This document shows, one piece after another, positions 15,284 to 22,186 of a stretch of 22,186 nt of DNA. The stretch comes from JALYJG01 sp033763555. GTDB lineage: Bacteria > Pseudomonadota > Alphaproteobacteria > UBA9219. The stretch is from contig JANRKK010000042.1 of the NCBI GenBank assembly GCA_033763555.1, positions 1 to 22,186 of the forward strand. Direction: 5' to 3'. Each line of letters opens with the position of its first letter. Position 1 is the stretch's first letter. The notes beneath the pieces were generated by a model. The model searched no databases. It was given only the letters and a program-made list of their open reading frames with translations, and had not been told where the DNA came from. The translations under genes were made by a program, and so were the position numbers.

Positions 15284-16593
15284 GAGCTTTCCTTCTTTCG
15301 CCTCAACTCACTCCAGTAATCGAGGCGCTTTTTCACTTCGCGCTCGAAGCCGCGCTCGACCGGGCGGTAGAAATTCTGCCTTTTCATGCCGTCGGGAAAA
15401 TAATTTTGACCGGAAAAAGCCTCGACGCTGTCATGATCATATTCATAACCTTCGCTATAGCCGATATCTTTCATCAGCTTGGTTGGCGCGTTGAGAATAT
15501 GTTTTGGTGGCATGAGAGAACCATGCTCTTCTGCCGAACGCCGCGCAGCACCAAAAGCTGTATAAGCAGCATTGGATTTGGGGGCAGTGGCGAGATAGAT
15601 CACCAGTTCGGCAATCGCCAGTTCACCTTCCGGGCTGCCCATGCGTTCATAAGCCTCCCACGCCGCCAGTGCGATGGGCAGGGCCTGCGGATCGGCCAGC
15701 CCTATATCCTCACTGGCGAAGCGCGTCAGGCGTCGGGCGATATAGCGCGGATCCTCTCCCCCCGCTAGCATGCGCGCAAACCAGTAGAGCGCCGCATCAC
15801 AATCCGAGCCGCGCAGGGATTTATGCAAAGCGCTGATAAGATTATAGTGGCTTTCCTGCGCCTTGTCATAGAGCGGGCGGCGGCGCTGGACAAACTCGGC
15901 GAGACCTTGAGCATCCAGCGTACGCCCGGCGGGCAACGCCAGAATTTCTTCGGTCATCGTCAGGATATAGCGTCCGTCACCATCCGCCATTGCCTTAAGC
16001 GCGGCGCGCGCATCGTCGGTCAGCGGCAGAGACTTCTTCGCCAGAGCTTCAGCACGCTTTAACAAGGATTCAAGCGCCGCATCGTCGAGCCGATTAAGCA
16101 CCAGCACCTGACAGCGCGACAGCAAAGCGCCGTTGAGCTCAAAGGATGGATTTTCCGTCGTCGCGCCGACCAGAACCACCGTACCATCCTCAACGTAAGG
16201 CAATAAAACATCCTGCTGCGCCCGGTTAAAGCGGTGAATTTCATCAATGAACAGGAGCGTCCCCCGCCCTGCCGCGCGACGCTCCTGCGCGGCTTCAAAA
16301 ATCTTGCGTAAATCGGCGACGCCGGAAGCCACGGCGGATACAGGCTCGAAATGCAAATTCACTTCATCGGCCAGCAGGCGCGCGATGGTCGTTTTACCGC
16401 ATCCCGGCGGCCCCCAGAGAATGAGGGAAGCCAGACGTTTTGCCGCCATCATACGGCCGATGGGCGCCTCCGGCCCCAGGACATGATCCTGCCCGACGAC
16501 ATCGGCAAGCTTCTGCGGCCGCAAACGATCCGCCAGCGGCCTTGCCACTGTTTCAGTAAATAAAGACGGAGCGTTTTGAGCTCGAGGTTTCAT
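15280..16593 (-). CDS. rarA: Replication-associated recombination protein A (RarA/MgsA), AAA+ ATPase
   Basis: A clamp-loader-like AAA+ ATPase that acts at stalled replication forks; a cytoplasmic DNA-associated protein. The 437-residue product has RPQKLADVVGQDHVLG, Walker A GPPGCGKTT (K67), Walker B LLFIDEIHRFN (D117, E118), the sensor segment VGATTENPSFELNGALLSRC and the C-terminal oligomerisation domain with SALHKSLRGSDCDAALYW, SEDIGLADPQAL and the terminal NYFPDGMKRQNFYRPVERG. I place the start at ATG 16593 (MKPRAQNAP), five bases after AGGG. An in-frame ATG at 16614 lies inside the upstream palindromic repeat and adds seven unconvincing residues. Confidence 0.94.
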   Translation of the reverse strand: MKPRAQNAPSLFTETVARPLADRLRPQKLADVVGQDHVLGPEAPIGRMMAAKRLASLILWGPPGCGKTTIARLLADEVNLHFEPVSAVASGVADLRKIFEAAQERRAAGRGTLLFIDEIHRFNRAQQDVLLPYVEDGTVVLVGATTENPSFELNGALLSRCQVLVLNRLDDAALESLLKRAEALAKKSLPLTDDARAALKAMADGDGRYILTMTEEILALPAGRTLDAQGLAEFVQRRRPLYDKAQESHYNLISALHKSLRGSDCDAALYWFARMLAGGEDPRYIARRLTRFASEDIGLADPQALPIALAAWEAYERMGSPEGELAIAELVIYLATAPKSNAAYTAFGAARRSAEEHGSLMPPKHILNAPTKLMKDIGYSEGYEYDHDSVEAFSGQNYFPDGMKRQNFYRPVERGFEREVKKRLDYWSELRRKKESS

Positions 16594-16607
16594 TCTGACC
16601 CTATACT

Positions 16608-16680
16608 GCGTCATTCCCGCGTAAGCGGGAATCCATTTTTCTTTCCTTACTATGGATGCCCGCGCAGGCGGGCATGACGC
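16608..16680. repeat. GTCATTCCC-type inverted repeat between degP and rarA
   Basis: Two 28-base arms (16608-16635 and 16653-16680) are inverted copies with a few mismatches around a 17-base T-rich spacer. Each arm is itself a small hairpin: CCCGCGTAAGCGGG and CCCGCGCAGGCGGG. The ends read GCGTCATTCCCGC and, inverted, GCGTCATGCCCGC. This is the widely dispersed GTCATTCCCGC palindrome seen in many proteobacterial genomes. It sits in the 99-base gap after the protease gene stop and could end or protect that message while also forming the region just upstream of the rarA start. Confidence 0.8.
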
Positions 16681-16692
16681 CTATTGTTAGGC

Positions 16693-18093
16693 TCACCCGC
16701 CCACCATGATGGTTACGGTATTATTGCCCCGCTGCATCGTGATGCGCCACGGGCCCGGCTGTTTGCTCGCACCAACAACATCTCTGACAGATGAAAGTTT
16801 GGTTGTGTTGACACCCAGAAGGACGTCCCCGGGCCGGAAACCCACGTTCGAGGCGGATGAACCTCCCTTCACTTGCGTGATGATCACGCCCTGCTCAGGG
16901 CCGCGGAATCCTGTTTCCTCAATCACGGCGGGTGAGAGATTTTGTACCGTCGCGCCGCCGAAGGGATTATTGCCCTTGATCGTCGTTTCATCACGCGGCG
17001 GATTTTCCGGCGGCGGGATAAGGTTGACCGCAAAAGACAGTTTCTGCCCCCGGCGCAATATGCCCAGATTGGCCGACGACCCTACCGTCAAAGTCGCGAT
17101 GCGGTAACGGAAGGCTTCCGAATTTTCGATGACGCGACCATTCACGTTGGTGATAACGTCGCCGACTTGCAACCCCGCCTTGCCCGCGGGGCTGGCGGAA
17201 TGAATGCCGTTCACAAGAATCCCGATGGGCTGCCCCATATTCATCGAAGCGGCAATTGCCTGCGTAACTTCTTGCGCCTCGATGCCAAGCCATGGGCGGA
17301 CAATGGTCTTCTTGCCCTGCGCAACGGCATTCATGACCACACGCACCATATTGGAAGGCACAGCGAAGCCGATGCCCATATTCCCGCCGCTGCGCGAATA
17401 AATCGCCGCGTTGATGCCGATCAGCTTGCCATCCATCGTAAGGAGCGCGCCGCCCGAATTACCGGGATTGATAGCCGCATCGGTCTGAATGAAATAATCA
17501 AGATCGCTGGAACCGATGGCGCCATGCGCGACGGCTGAAATGATACCGCTGGTCACGGTCTGCCCCACGCCAAAGGGATTACCAATGGCCAGGACAAGAT
17601 CGCCGATCTCGGCTTCGTCGGAATCCTTGATCTCCAGATAGGGAAAAGCCGTACCCGGAACATCAATACGCAGCACAGCCAGATCAGCACGTTCATCCGC
17701 GGTTAGAATAGTCGCATCAAACTCGCGCCGATCATGCAGCACAACACGAATCTGGTCGGCACCCTGCACGACATGATTGCTGGTGACAATCAGGCCATCA
17801 GACCGGATGATGACGCCGGAACCCAGCGAATTTTCCAGCCTCTCGCGCGTAAAACCGCGCGGCAGGCTACTGCCGAAAAATTGCTGGAAAAAGGGATCAC
17901 TGAACAAAGGCGCAAGCCGCTGTTGTACCTTCTTCTGGGTATAGATATTCACAACCGCCGGAGCCGCCTGCTTCACCAGCGGCGCAAAAGTCAAATTAAT
18001 CTGCGCGCGCGATTGCGGAACGGCAGGCGTTTGAGCCTGCACCGGAATGCTGCCCAAAAGACAAAGACCGACAAGAAAAAGGATTTTCTTCAT
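16693..18093 (-). CDS. degP: DegP/HtrA-type periplasmic serine protease
   Basis: A periplasmic quality-control protease/chaperone. The 466-residue product starts with a signal peptide (MKKILFLVGLCLLGSIPVQA, predicted cut after residue 20). The trypsin-like domain shows the triad H107 (TSNHVVQGA), D137 (ADLAVLRID) and S213 (GNSGGALL). It has the flexible LA-loop region containing SDPFFQQFFG. Two PDZ domains follow, the first around residues 255-350 (RPWLGIEAQEVTQ, ASPAGKAGLQVGDVITNVNG) and the second around 380-466 (GVIITQVKGGSSASNVGFRPGD). ATG 18093 is chosen because it opens the signal peptide and follows GAGGTT. The longer frame to 18189 would place a charged stretch before the signal peptide. 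Whether it is the DegP, DegQ or DegS subtype is not settled, but two PDZ domains argue against DegS. Confidence 0.93.
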   Translation of the reverse strand: MKKILFLVGLCLLGSIPVQAQTPAVPQSRAQINLTFAPLVKQAAPAVVNIYTQKKVQQRLAPLFSDPFFQQFFGSSLPRGFTRERLENSLGSGVIIRSDGLIVTSNHVVQGADQIRVVLHDRREFDATILTADERADLAVLRIDVPGTAFPYLEIKDSDEAEIGDLVLAIGNPFGVGQTVTSGIISAVAHGAIGSSDLDYFIQTDAAINPGNSGGALLTMDGKLIGINAAIYSRSGGNMGIGFAVPSNMVRVVMNAVAQGKKTIVRPWLGIEAQEVTQAIAASMNMGQPIGILVNGIHSASPAGKAGLQVGDVITNVNGRVIENSEAFRYRIATLTVGSSANLGILRRGQKLSFAVNLIPPPENPPRDETTIKGNNPFGGATVQNLSPAVIEETGFRGPEQGVIITQVKGGSSASNVGFRPGDVLLGVNTTKLSSVRDVVGASKQPGPWRITMQRGNNTVTIMVGG

Positions 18094-18152
18094 AACCTCA
18101 AGATACTCAATCGGGTTTGTGTTGTGAATATGGCGGGAACGACTGGAAAACA

Positions 18153-18189
18153 AGGATAGGTTGACAACCTGTATTCTCAACCACATCAT
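18153..18189. promoter_or_regulatory. Overlapping divergent promoters around a 13-base palindrome
   Basis: On the minus strand TTGAGA (18175-18180) and TATCCT (18153-18158), 16 bases apart, could drive degP. On the plus strand TTGACA (18161-18166, perfect -35) and CATCAT (18184-18189), 17 bases apart, could drive the gene at 18226. The palindrome AGGTTG-A-CAACCT (18158-18170) sits in the degP spacer and over the plus-strand -35, so a repressor bound there could control both. This is a reading of consensus motifs and symmetry only. Confidence 0.4.
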
Positions 18190-18225
18190 CCCAGCATTAG
18201 TGTTAAATGCGCTGGAGAAACTATT

Positions 18226-18624
18226 ATGTTAGAAACTTCTGCAGAATCGGTGCGCTGTTTAAGAAGGCACTTCTATGAATGCTGGCAGATACTTCTCACA
18301 CCCCCCCTGGACAACCGCTCTTTGCCCCGCTCCGTGAGCTTTCCCGACAATATCCAAACACCTGCTGGGAAGGTTCTTTTTTCTCTTTGGCACACAGGCC
18401 CGCAAACCGGAGCAGAGTTGGTCATATCAACAAATATAGGTTATCAAGCATCAACAATTGCACAAGACCTTCTAAGGACAGGCATGGTCGAAGAAAGAAG
18501 CTGCCATCCTATACGCGTTTTTCTTGGTTACCCAAAAGAAAGAACTCTTACTGTATATGCATTGGCAACCCGACCAGACGCATCATGGATTACCAAATTA
18601 GCAAAACGGTTTGAGGTAAGTTAG
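18226..18624 (+). CDS. Small protein with winged-helix-like region, 132 aa
   Basis: No family is firmly recognised. The start at ATG 18226 follows GGAG by eight bases. Residues 46-90 (AGKVLFSLWHTGPQTGAELV, then STIAQDLLRTGMVEE) have the helix-turn-helix-strand rhythm of a winged helix, ending in a basic stretch. The N-terminal 45 residues are Cys/Arg/Pro-containing and unplaced. The next reading frame downstream encodes a related segment (see 18656-18983), which supports this frame over an overlapping one at 18279-18614. The composition is AT-richer than degP. Together with the divergent promoter and palindrome it could be an autoregulating transcription factor; that is inference. Confidence 0.6.
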   Translation: MLETSAESVRCLRRHFYECWQILLTPPLDNRSLPRSVSFPDNIQTPAGKVLFSLWHTGPQTGAELVISTNIGYQASTIAQDLLRTGMVEERSCHPIRVFLGYPKERTLTVYALATRPDASWITKLAKRFEVS

Positions 18625-18655
18625 TTTTCACTTATCTGATTGCACAGGAAAGAAC

Positions 18656-18983
18656 ATGAAAACCAACATGAGCATTCCCAACGACATTGGACTTAGTCTA
18701 AATTTTCCAGTGGGAGTTACTACCGCTGAAGAATAAGGTAATTTTTGCTCTTTGGCGTGAAGGCAAGCAATGTCTCGTTAATCTGCATTTATTAACGGCT
18801 TTACCAAACATTGAAATGAATGACGCTGTAGATGCACTTGTTGAATCGGGCACTCTCATAAGGGAAACTGGCCCGATGATTCGCGGTTTATACGATCGTT
18901 GCACAGATACCGTCGATCTTGCTCAAAGGCCGGGTTTCTTTGCAACTCTCCGTTTAGCATATGAAGCAGTGATCGCTGGCTAA
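18656..18983 (+). pseudogene. Frameshifted paralogue of the preceding winged-helix-like gene
   Basis: ATG 18656 follows AGGAAA by four bases and opens a frame (MKTNMSIPNDIGLSLNFPVG) that stops after 26 codons at TAA 18734. The +1-shifted frame carries on at once as NKVIFALWREGKQC, LHLLTALPNIEMNDAVDALV and RETGPMIRGLYDRC, ending at TAA 18981-18983. The join aligns with the upstream gene: FP-(8 to 9 residues)-KVIFALW here against FP-(8)-KVLFSLW there, with matching ESGTLIRE/RTGMVEE. Adding one A in GAAGAATAAG restores one frame of about 108 residues. So the gene is either recently broken or carries a sequencing error. The final TAA overlaps the convergent neighbour's TAG exactly as in the other convergent pair at 1880, supporting a true gene end. 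Confidence 0.65.
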
Positions 18984-20494
18984 TCACGCTTTTCCGGCGG
19001 CACGATAGCCCAGTGCACCCGGACAGGTGGCACATCGGCGGCCGTTAGCTGCGGGATGACCAAGGGCGGTTGAATTTCAGCTGTCGGAAATTTCTTGGCG
19101 ATATAGGGCGCCTTGGCGGATGTTTCATCCGTGATGCAACTACCCCAGCACCAGACCACAACCCCGCCATCGCGTTTGATGTCCTCTGGTCGAACCCACG
19201 GACTGAAATCATAATTCGCGCGGATCAGCACATGCGGCCTGTCGGGCGCATAATAAGCCACATTCCCCGCTACCCACACATCGCCGATCACATAACGCAA
19301 CGGCGTCTGGTAACGCTCATGCCAAATTTGGGAAACTGTCTCGGCCAAAATACGGCCGGGAAAATGGAACCGCTTGGCCTTCTGAGTGATGTAAGGCCCC
19401 AGGCCATCCGCCGCGGCGAAAACGGCAAGGCCTGTTGCAAAAATCAGCAGCCAGCCCTGCACAAAAAAGCGCAGAGTTTTTGGCGTAAAGGCAGGACGGA
19501 AAAAGAAAACCGCCCAAAGCCCGGCAAAATTCCAGAAAGATGTTCCCCACATATTGCGTATCCGTACTTCGCCGACCGCCGCGATGGCACACGCAATCAA
19601 TAAAGGGCCGAATGTCACAAAACTCAGGAACATGCCATCGAAAGAACGTAGCGCCGCGGGTTTGAACTTTGCCGAACGCCAGAACACGGTACCGAACAGT
19701 ATGATGGCAGGCAGCAAAGCGGCGATCTGGGCGATGACAAACATTCCCGGCGCAATAAGAACGGCCAGAACATGCGGAATCTCCTCAAATCGCTCGCCCG
19801 TATAGCGGAAAGGCATGAATTGATGATCAGCCAGCCACAGAAAATGCGGCAAAAACAAAAGCAGCGCGACCAGAACCGCCAGCCATGGCCCCGGTGAAGC
19901 GAGGCGTTTGCGGCTATCGGCATGGGCAAACATCAGAACGCCCAGCACCAGCATCAGCAGAACCGTGCTGTATTTTGCGTAAAGCCCTCCCGCGCTCCAC
20001 AGACCCAGTGCCGCCCAATCGAGAATCCGGTTGTCTTTAACCGCGCGATGAAACGACCAGCCCATCAAGGCCCAGAAAGGCAGCTGCAGGACATTGGGAT
20101 TAAAGGCGGGCGTGATGATATTGTAATAAGCCACCGCCGCCAGCAGCAGTGCGCCGATCACGGCACCCGGTTCGCCGACAATCCGCTTTCCCGTTTGCCA
20201 TACGGCCCAAAAAGCGGTCAGAACCGAAATTTGATTCAACACATAGTGCGCCCAGGGCGCACGGCCTGTCAGAACGGCACATATCTCCAGCAGCCAGGCT
20301 TGCAGCGGCGGGTGCTTGTGCGTACCAAGCGGCCATTCCCTTCCCCAGGCATAGCCCTCCACCACATCCATCAACACATTTGGATTTACAAGCGTTGGAA
20401 TAACAATCCAGGCAACCAGATGAAATCCGGCCAGAAGCCAAAACAGCCGGGCAGGATTTTTTTCAAGGCTAGGAAACGACGTGAGAATTTTCAT
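18980..20494 (-). CDS. Membrane glycosyltransferase, GT39/ArnT-like
   Basis: A polytopic inner-membrane protein of 504 residues with about ten hydrophobic helices, then a soluble C-terminal region from about residue 370. The first periplasmic loop has LMDVVEGYAWGREWPLGTHK followed by HPPLQ (D43, E46, H59, H61). This matches the acidic-pair-plus-HxHPPL pattern of the GT-C family that includes ArnT and bacterial GT39 enzymes, which move sugars from lipid carriers onto lipid A or proteins. The C-terminal part contains WVAGNVAYYAPDRPHVLI, a motif typical of these bacterial proteins. The donor and acceptor cannot be told from sequence. The start is ATG 20494; the stop overlaps the end of the broken winged-helix gene by four bases. 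A 120-base gap with a hairpin separates it from tRNA-Arg. Confidence 0.83.
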   Translation of the reverse strand: MKILTSFPSLEKNPARLFWLLAGFHLVAWIVIPTLVNPNVLMDVVEGYAWGREWPLGTHKHPPLQAWLLEICAVLTGRAPWAHYVLNQISVLTAFWAVWQTGKRIVGEPGAVIGALLLAAVAYYNIITPAFNPNVLQLPFWALMGWSFHRAVKDNRILDWAALGLWSAGGLYAKYSTVLLMLVLGVLMFAHADSRKRLASPGPWLAVLVALLLFLPHFLWLADHQFMPFRYTGERFEEIPHVLAVLIAPGMFVIAQIAALLPAIILFGTVFWRSAKFKPAALRSFDGMFLSFVTFGPLLIACAIAAVGEVRIRNMWGTSFWNFAGLWAVFFFRPAFTPKTLRFFVQGWLLIFATGLAVFAAADGLGPYITQKAKRFHFPGRILAETVSQIWHERYQTPLRYVIGDVWVAGNVAYYAPDRPHVLIRANYDFSPWVRPEDIKRDGGVVVWCWGSCITDETSAKAPYIAKKFPTAEIQPPLVIPQLTAADVPPVRVHWAIVPPEKRD

Positions 20495-20529
20495 GACCGT
20501 ATTGAACCAGCCTCCCTGCGCTCTTCTGG

Positions 20530-20602
20530 AGCTTCGGGAGGCACCCTACAACTTTTTTATTTGGGCGTCAGTCCACCTTACGGTGGCCTGCCACCCGAAG
20601 CT
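20530..20602. repeat. Inverted repeat with nested hairpin upstream of the GT39-like gene
   Basis: AGCTTCGGGAGGC (20530-20542) and GCCACCCGAAGCT (20590-20602) are inverted copies with one mismatch. They enclose a perfect hairpin, CCACC-TTAC-GGTGG (20573-20586). A CACCCTACA/TGTAGGGTG pair (20542-20550 and 20607-20615) flanks them, the right member running into the encoded CCA of tRNA-Arg. The element fills the gap downstream of tRNA-Arg and could act as a 3' processing or termination structure. Confidence 0.55.
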
Positions 20603-20613
20603 TTAGTGTAGGG

Positions 20614-20690
20614 TGGCGCGCCCTAGAGGATTCGAACCTCTGACCTGCTGCTTAGAAGGCAGCTGCTCTATCCAGCTGAGCTAAGGGCGC
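20614..20690 (-). tRNA. tRNA-Arg (anticodon UCU), CCA encoded
   Basis: The minus strand folds as a full cloverleaf of 77 bases: acceptor GCGCCCT with AGGGCGC, D arm GCTC/GAGC, anticodon stem GCTGC/GCAGC with loop CTTCTAA giving anticodon TCT, T arm AGAGG-TTCGAAT-CCTCT, discriminator G and an encoded CCA. It starts 12 bases after the corA stop and may be processed from the corA transcript. Confidence 0.97.
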
Positions 20691-20702
20691 GTACAGACGG
20701 CC

Positions 20703-21668
20703 TTACAGCCATCCTTTCCGCTTAAAGTACCAGTAGGGAAAGATTGCTGACAAGACCATCAGTCCCAACGAAACAGGGTAGCCCCAGATTGAAGACAATT
20801 CCGGCATATGATGAAAATTCATGCCGTAAATGCTGGCGATCAGCGTCGGCGGCAGGAAAACCACGGCGGCCACGGAGAAGATTTTAATAATACCCGTCTG
20901 CTGACTGTTGATCATGCCCAGAGTGGCATCCAGCAGGAAATTGATGTTGTTGGACAGGAAAGAGGCATGGTCGCTCAGCGAGGCAATGTCGCGCACAGTC
21001 GTATCCAGTGAATGCAGGATGATTTTGTCCTGCCGGATATGGCCGGGCTGATTCAAAAAAGACAAAAGGCGGCTGAAGCTGACAAGGCTTTCCCGCGTGC
21101 GCGTGGTCAGGCTTTGCGAACGGCCAATATCGCGCAGCACTTCGGTAAAATGCATATCGCCGCGCGCTTCGGGCTTCGCAAATATTTTTGCCGACAGCCC
21201 GTCCATGTCAGCCTGAACACGCTCCAGAATATCGGCCAGGCGATTAACGCTGGCTTCAAGAAAACCGGCCAGAATTTCCTCGGCCGACGTGCAGGCAGCC
21301 TGGCTCTTCTGAACCTGCGCGGCGACAATGCGGAACGGGACCGGATCGGCATAACGCAAGGTTACGAGGCACGACCCGGACAGGATAAAGGTAGCGGGCA
21401 CGCTTTCCGGCGTCGCGCTTTCGCTGTGGAGAAGCATCGTCACCGTCATATAAAGCGCCGCGCCTTCCTGATAGAGGCGGTTGGAAATTTCAATTTCCTG
21501 CATTTCTTCGCGCGTGGGTACATTCACGCCCAACAAAGCCTCAACGGCTTTTTCTTCCTGCAGAGACGGCGAGAGAAGATCGATCCATACAACCTCAGGC
21601 GACATGGCCTGCGGGAGAAGCGGCTGCGGAGCCAGAGTTCCACTATGCCGCGTATAAGCGGTGATCAC
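20703..21668 (-). CDS. corA: CorA-family divalent cation (magnesium) transporter
   Basis: A homopentameric inner-membrane channel for Mg2+ (and often Co2+ or Ni2+). The 321-residue product has a large cytoplasmic domain followed by two membrane helices near the C-terminus (about 260-281 and 296-316). The signature GMN is at residues 282-284 (IYGMNF), followed by the short periplasmic loop with MPEL, and the basic tail FKRKGWL. The start is GTG 21668, which overlaps the preceding gene's stop as GTGA; its opening MITAYTRHSG is the normal CorA N-terminus, so the ATG at 21605 is not needed. The coupling to the NDUFS4-like gene looks like simple operon packing. tRNA-Arg follows after 12 bases. Confidence 0.94.
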   Translation of the reverse strand: MITAYTRHSGTLAPQPLLPQAMSPEVVWIDLLSPSLQEEKAVEALLGVNVPTREEMQEIEISNRLYQEGAALYMTVTMLLHSESATPESVPATFILSGSCLVTLRYADPVPFRIVAAQVQKSQAACTSAEEILAGFLEASVNRLADILERVQADMDGLSAKIFAKPEARGDMHFTEVLRDIGRSQSLTTRTRESLVSFSRLLSFLNQPGHIRQDKIILHSLDTTVRDIASLSDHASFLSNNINFLLDATLGMINSQQTGIIKIFSVAAVVFLPPTLIASIYGMNFHHMPELSSIWGYPVSLGLMVLSAIFPYWYFKRKGWL

Positions 21669-22000
21669 TTGGCTTTTCCTGCGCGGCTGGACGCTTCTTC
21701 ATCCTGCGGGCGGACAATGCGGAAATTATCAAGATAATTGCGCGGCTGGATGCGCCGCTCGGCAGGTTCTTCCAGAATATAGGCCCAGCCATTGCGATCC
21801 GCGAAAGCGGTTGCTTCCTCGGCGCTGGCAAAACGAAGCCGTCCACGCAATTCGCTGAACGTATCGGCGGCGCTGACCCAGCCCATCAAAGGTTCGGGTG
21901 TCCGGGGTGTCAGCAGTTCCGGTTCCAGCAGCCATTCATGCGTCTTCGCGCGACCAGACTGCGCCGCGGTTTTTGCTGGCTTGTAAATGCGAACGCGCAT
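21665..22000 (-). CDS. NDUFS4-like complex I accessory subunit
   Basis: A 111-residue homologue of the ETC complex I subunit family (NDUFS4, the 18 kDa subunit), a peripheral subunit of NADH dehydrogenase at the cytoplasmic side. Family marks are the N-terminal RIYKPAKTAAQSGRAKTHEW, the MGWVSAADTFSELRGRLRF core, EEATAFADRNGWAYILEEP and a closing PRNYLDNF. Among bacteria this subunit is characteristic of alphaproteobacteria, so it is a strong pointer to the host's class. The start at ATG 22000 follows AGAGGA by about eight bases. Its stop overlaps the corA start. It lies 52 bases downstream of tRNA-Pro. Confidence 0.92.
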   Translation of the reverse strand: MRVRIYKPAKTAAQSGRAKTHEWLLEPELLTPRTPEPLMGWVSAADTFSELRGRLRFASAEEATAFADRNGWAYILEEPAERRIQPRNYLDNFRIVRPQDEEASSRAGKAK

Positions 22001-22052
22001 GCTTTCGTCCTCTCTTTATGGCTGCGCCACCCAAAACTCAAAGAGCAAAGGA

Positions 22053-22129
22053 TGGTCGGGACGCACGGATTCGAACCGTGGACCTCAAGTACCCAAAACT
22101 TGCGCACTACCAGGCTGTGCTACGTCCCG
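22053..22129 (-). tRNA. tRNA-Pro (anticodon UGG), CCA encoded
   Basis: The minus strand folds as a 77-base cloverleaf: acceptor CGGGACG with CGTCCCG, D arm GCAC/GTGC, anticodon stem CAAGT/ACTTG with loop TTTGGGT giving anticodon TGG, T arm CACGG-TTCGAAT-CCGTG, discriminator A and encoded CCA. No feature is visible in the last 57 bases of the window upstream of it. Confidence 0.97.
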
Positions 22130-22186
22130 CCATGGCCTAGGAGTAATGGAAACTCCGGCCTGCGGCAAACCCTACTTTAAAGAGCG

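Noticed and set aside
18094..18189. Longer start for the DegP-like protease
   Set aside because: It would put 32 charged or polar residues before an obvious signal peptide and overlaps the likely promoter.
18279..18614. Overlapping plus-strand frame of 111 codons inside the winged-helix-like gene
   Set aside because: It lacks a good ribosome binding site and resembles nothing nearby, while the 18226 frame matches the downstream paralogue.
18725..18740. Programmed ribosomal frameshifting in the broken winged-helix gene
   Set aside because: GAAGAATAAG is not a standard slippery heptamer and no stimulatory hairpin or internal Shine-Dalgarno sequence is evident, so a mutation or sequencing error is simpler.

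Overview
The window is a stretch of alphaproteobacterial chromosome. It is almost fully coding, moderately GC-rich and dominated by housekeeping genes. Three features point to this class: a pyruvate dehydrogenase E1-beta subunit with its own N-terminal lipoyl domain, a bacterial homologue of the complex I accessory subunit NDUFS4, and an aspartyl-tRNA synthetase of the alphaproteobacterial type. I cannot name a genus. No transposase, integrase, phage gene or CRISPR array is visible.

Layout. The left edge holds the 3' end of gltX, followed by two lower-GC orphan genes on the plus strand (715-1883), one of which is an internal duplication. From 1880 to 10560 everything is on the minus strand. 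Read in transcription order this is eno, ftsB, then a tightly packed pyruvate dehydrogenase operon: pdhA, a small protein with a lipoyl-like fold but no lipoylation lysine, pdhB, pdhC (E2), a two-helix membrane protein, lpdA (E3), and finally lipA, which makes the lipoyl cofactor the complex needs. From 10629 to 15283 the plus strand carries ribD, aspS and a polytopic membrane protein ending in TPRs. The minus strand then has rarA and a DegP/HtrA-type periplasmic protease. A second lower-GC patch (18190-18983) carries two tandem, distantly related small proteins with a winged-helix look; the second is broken by an apparent 1-base frameshift. The right end, on the minus strand, has a GT39-like membrane glycosyltransferase, tRNA-Arg(UCU), corA, the NDUFS4-like gene and tRNA-Pro(UGG).

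How the genes work together. The 1880-8758 block is a self-contained pyruvate-to-acetyl-CoA module: E1 alpha and beta, E2, E3 and lipoyl synthase, with two uncharacterised small proteins translationally embedded in it. These are the best candidates for something undescribed: a non-lipoylatable lipoyl-domain paralogue between pdhA and pdhB, and a membrane protein between pdhC and lpdA whose start and stop overlap both neighbours. Four intergenic palindromic repeat elements (2875-2989, 13491-13654, 16608-16680, 20530-20602) fill most of the non-coding space. No gene-free stretch exceeds 300 bases; the longest (about 185-190 bases, at 2816-3001, 8759-8943 and 13487-13675) are described in the entries.
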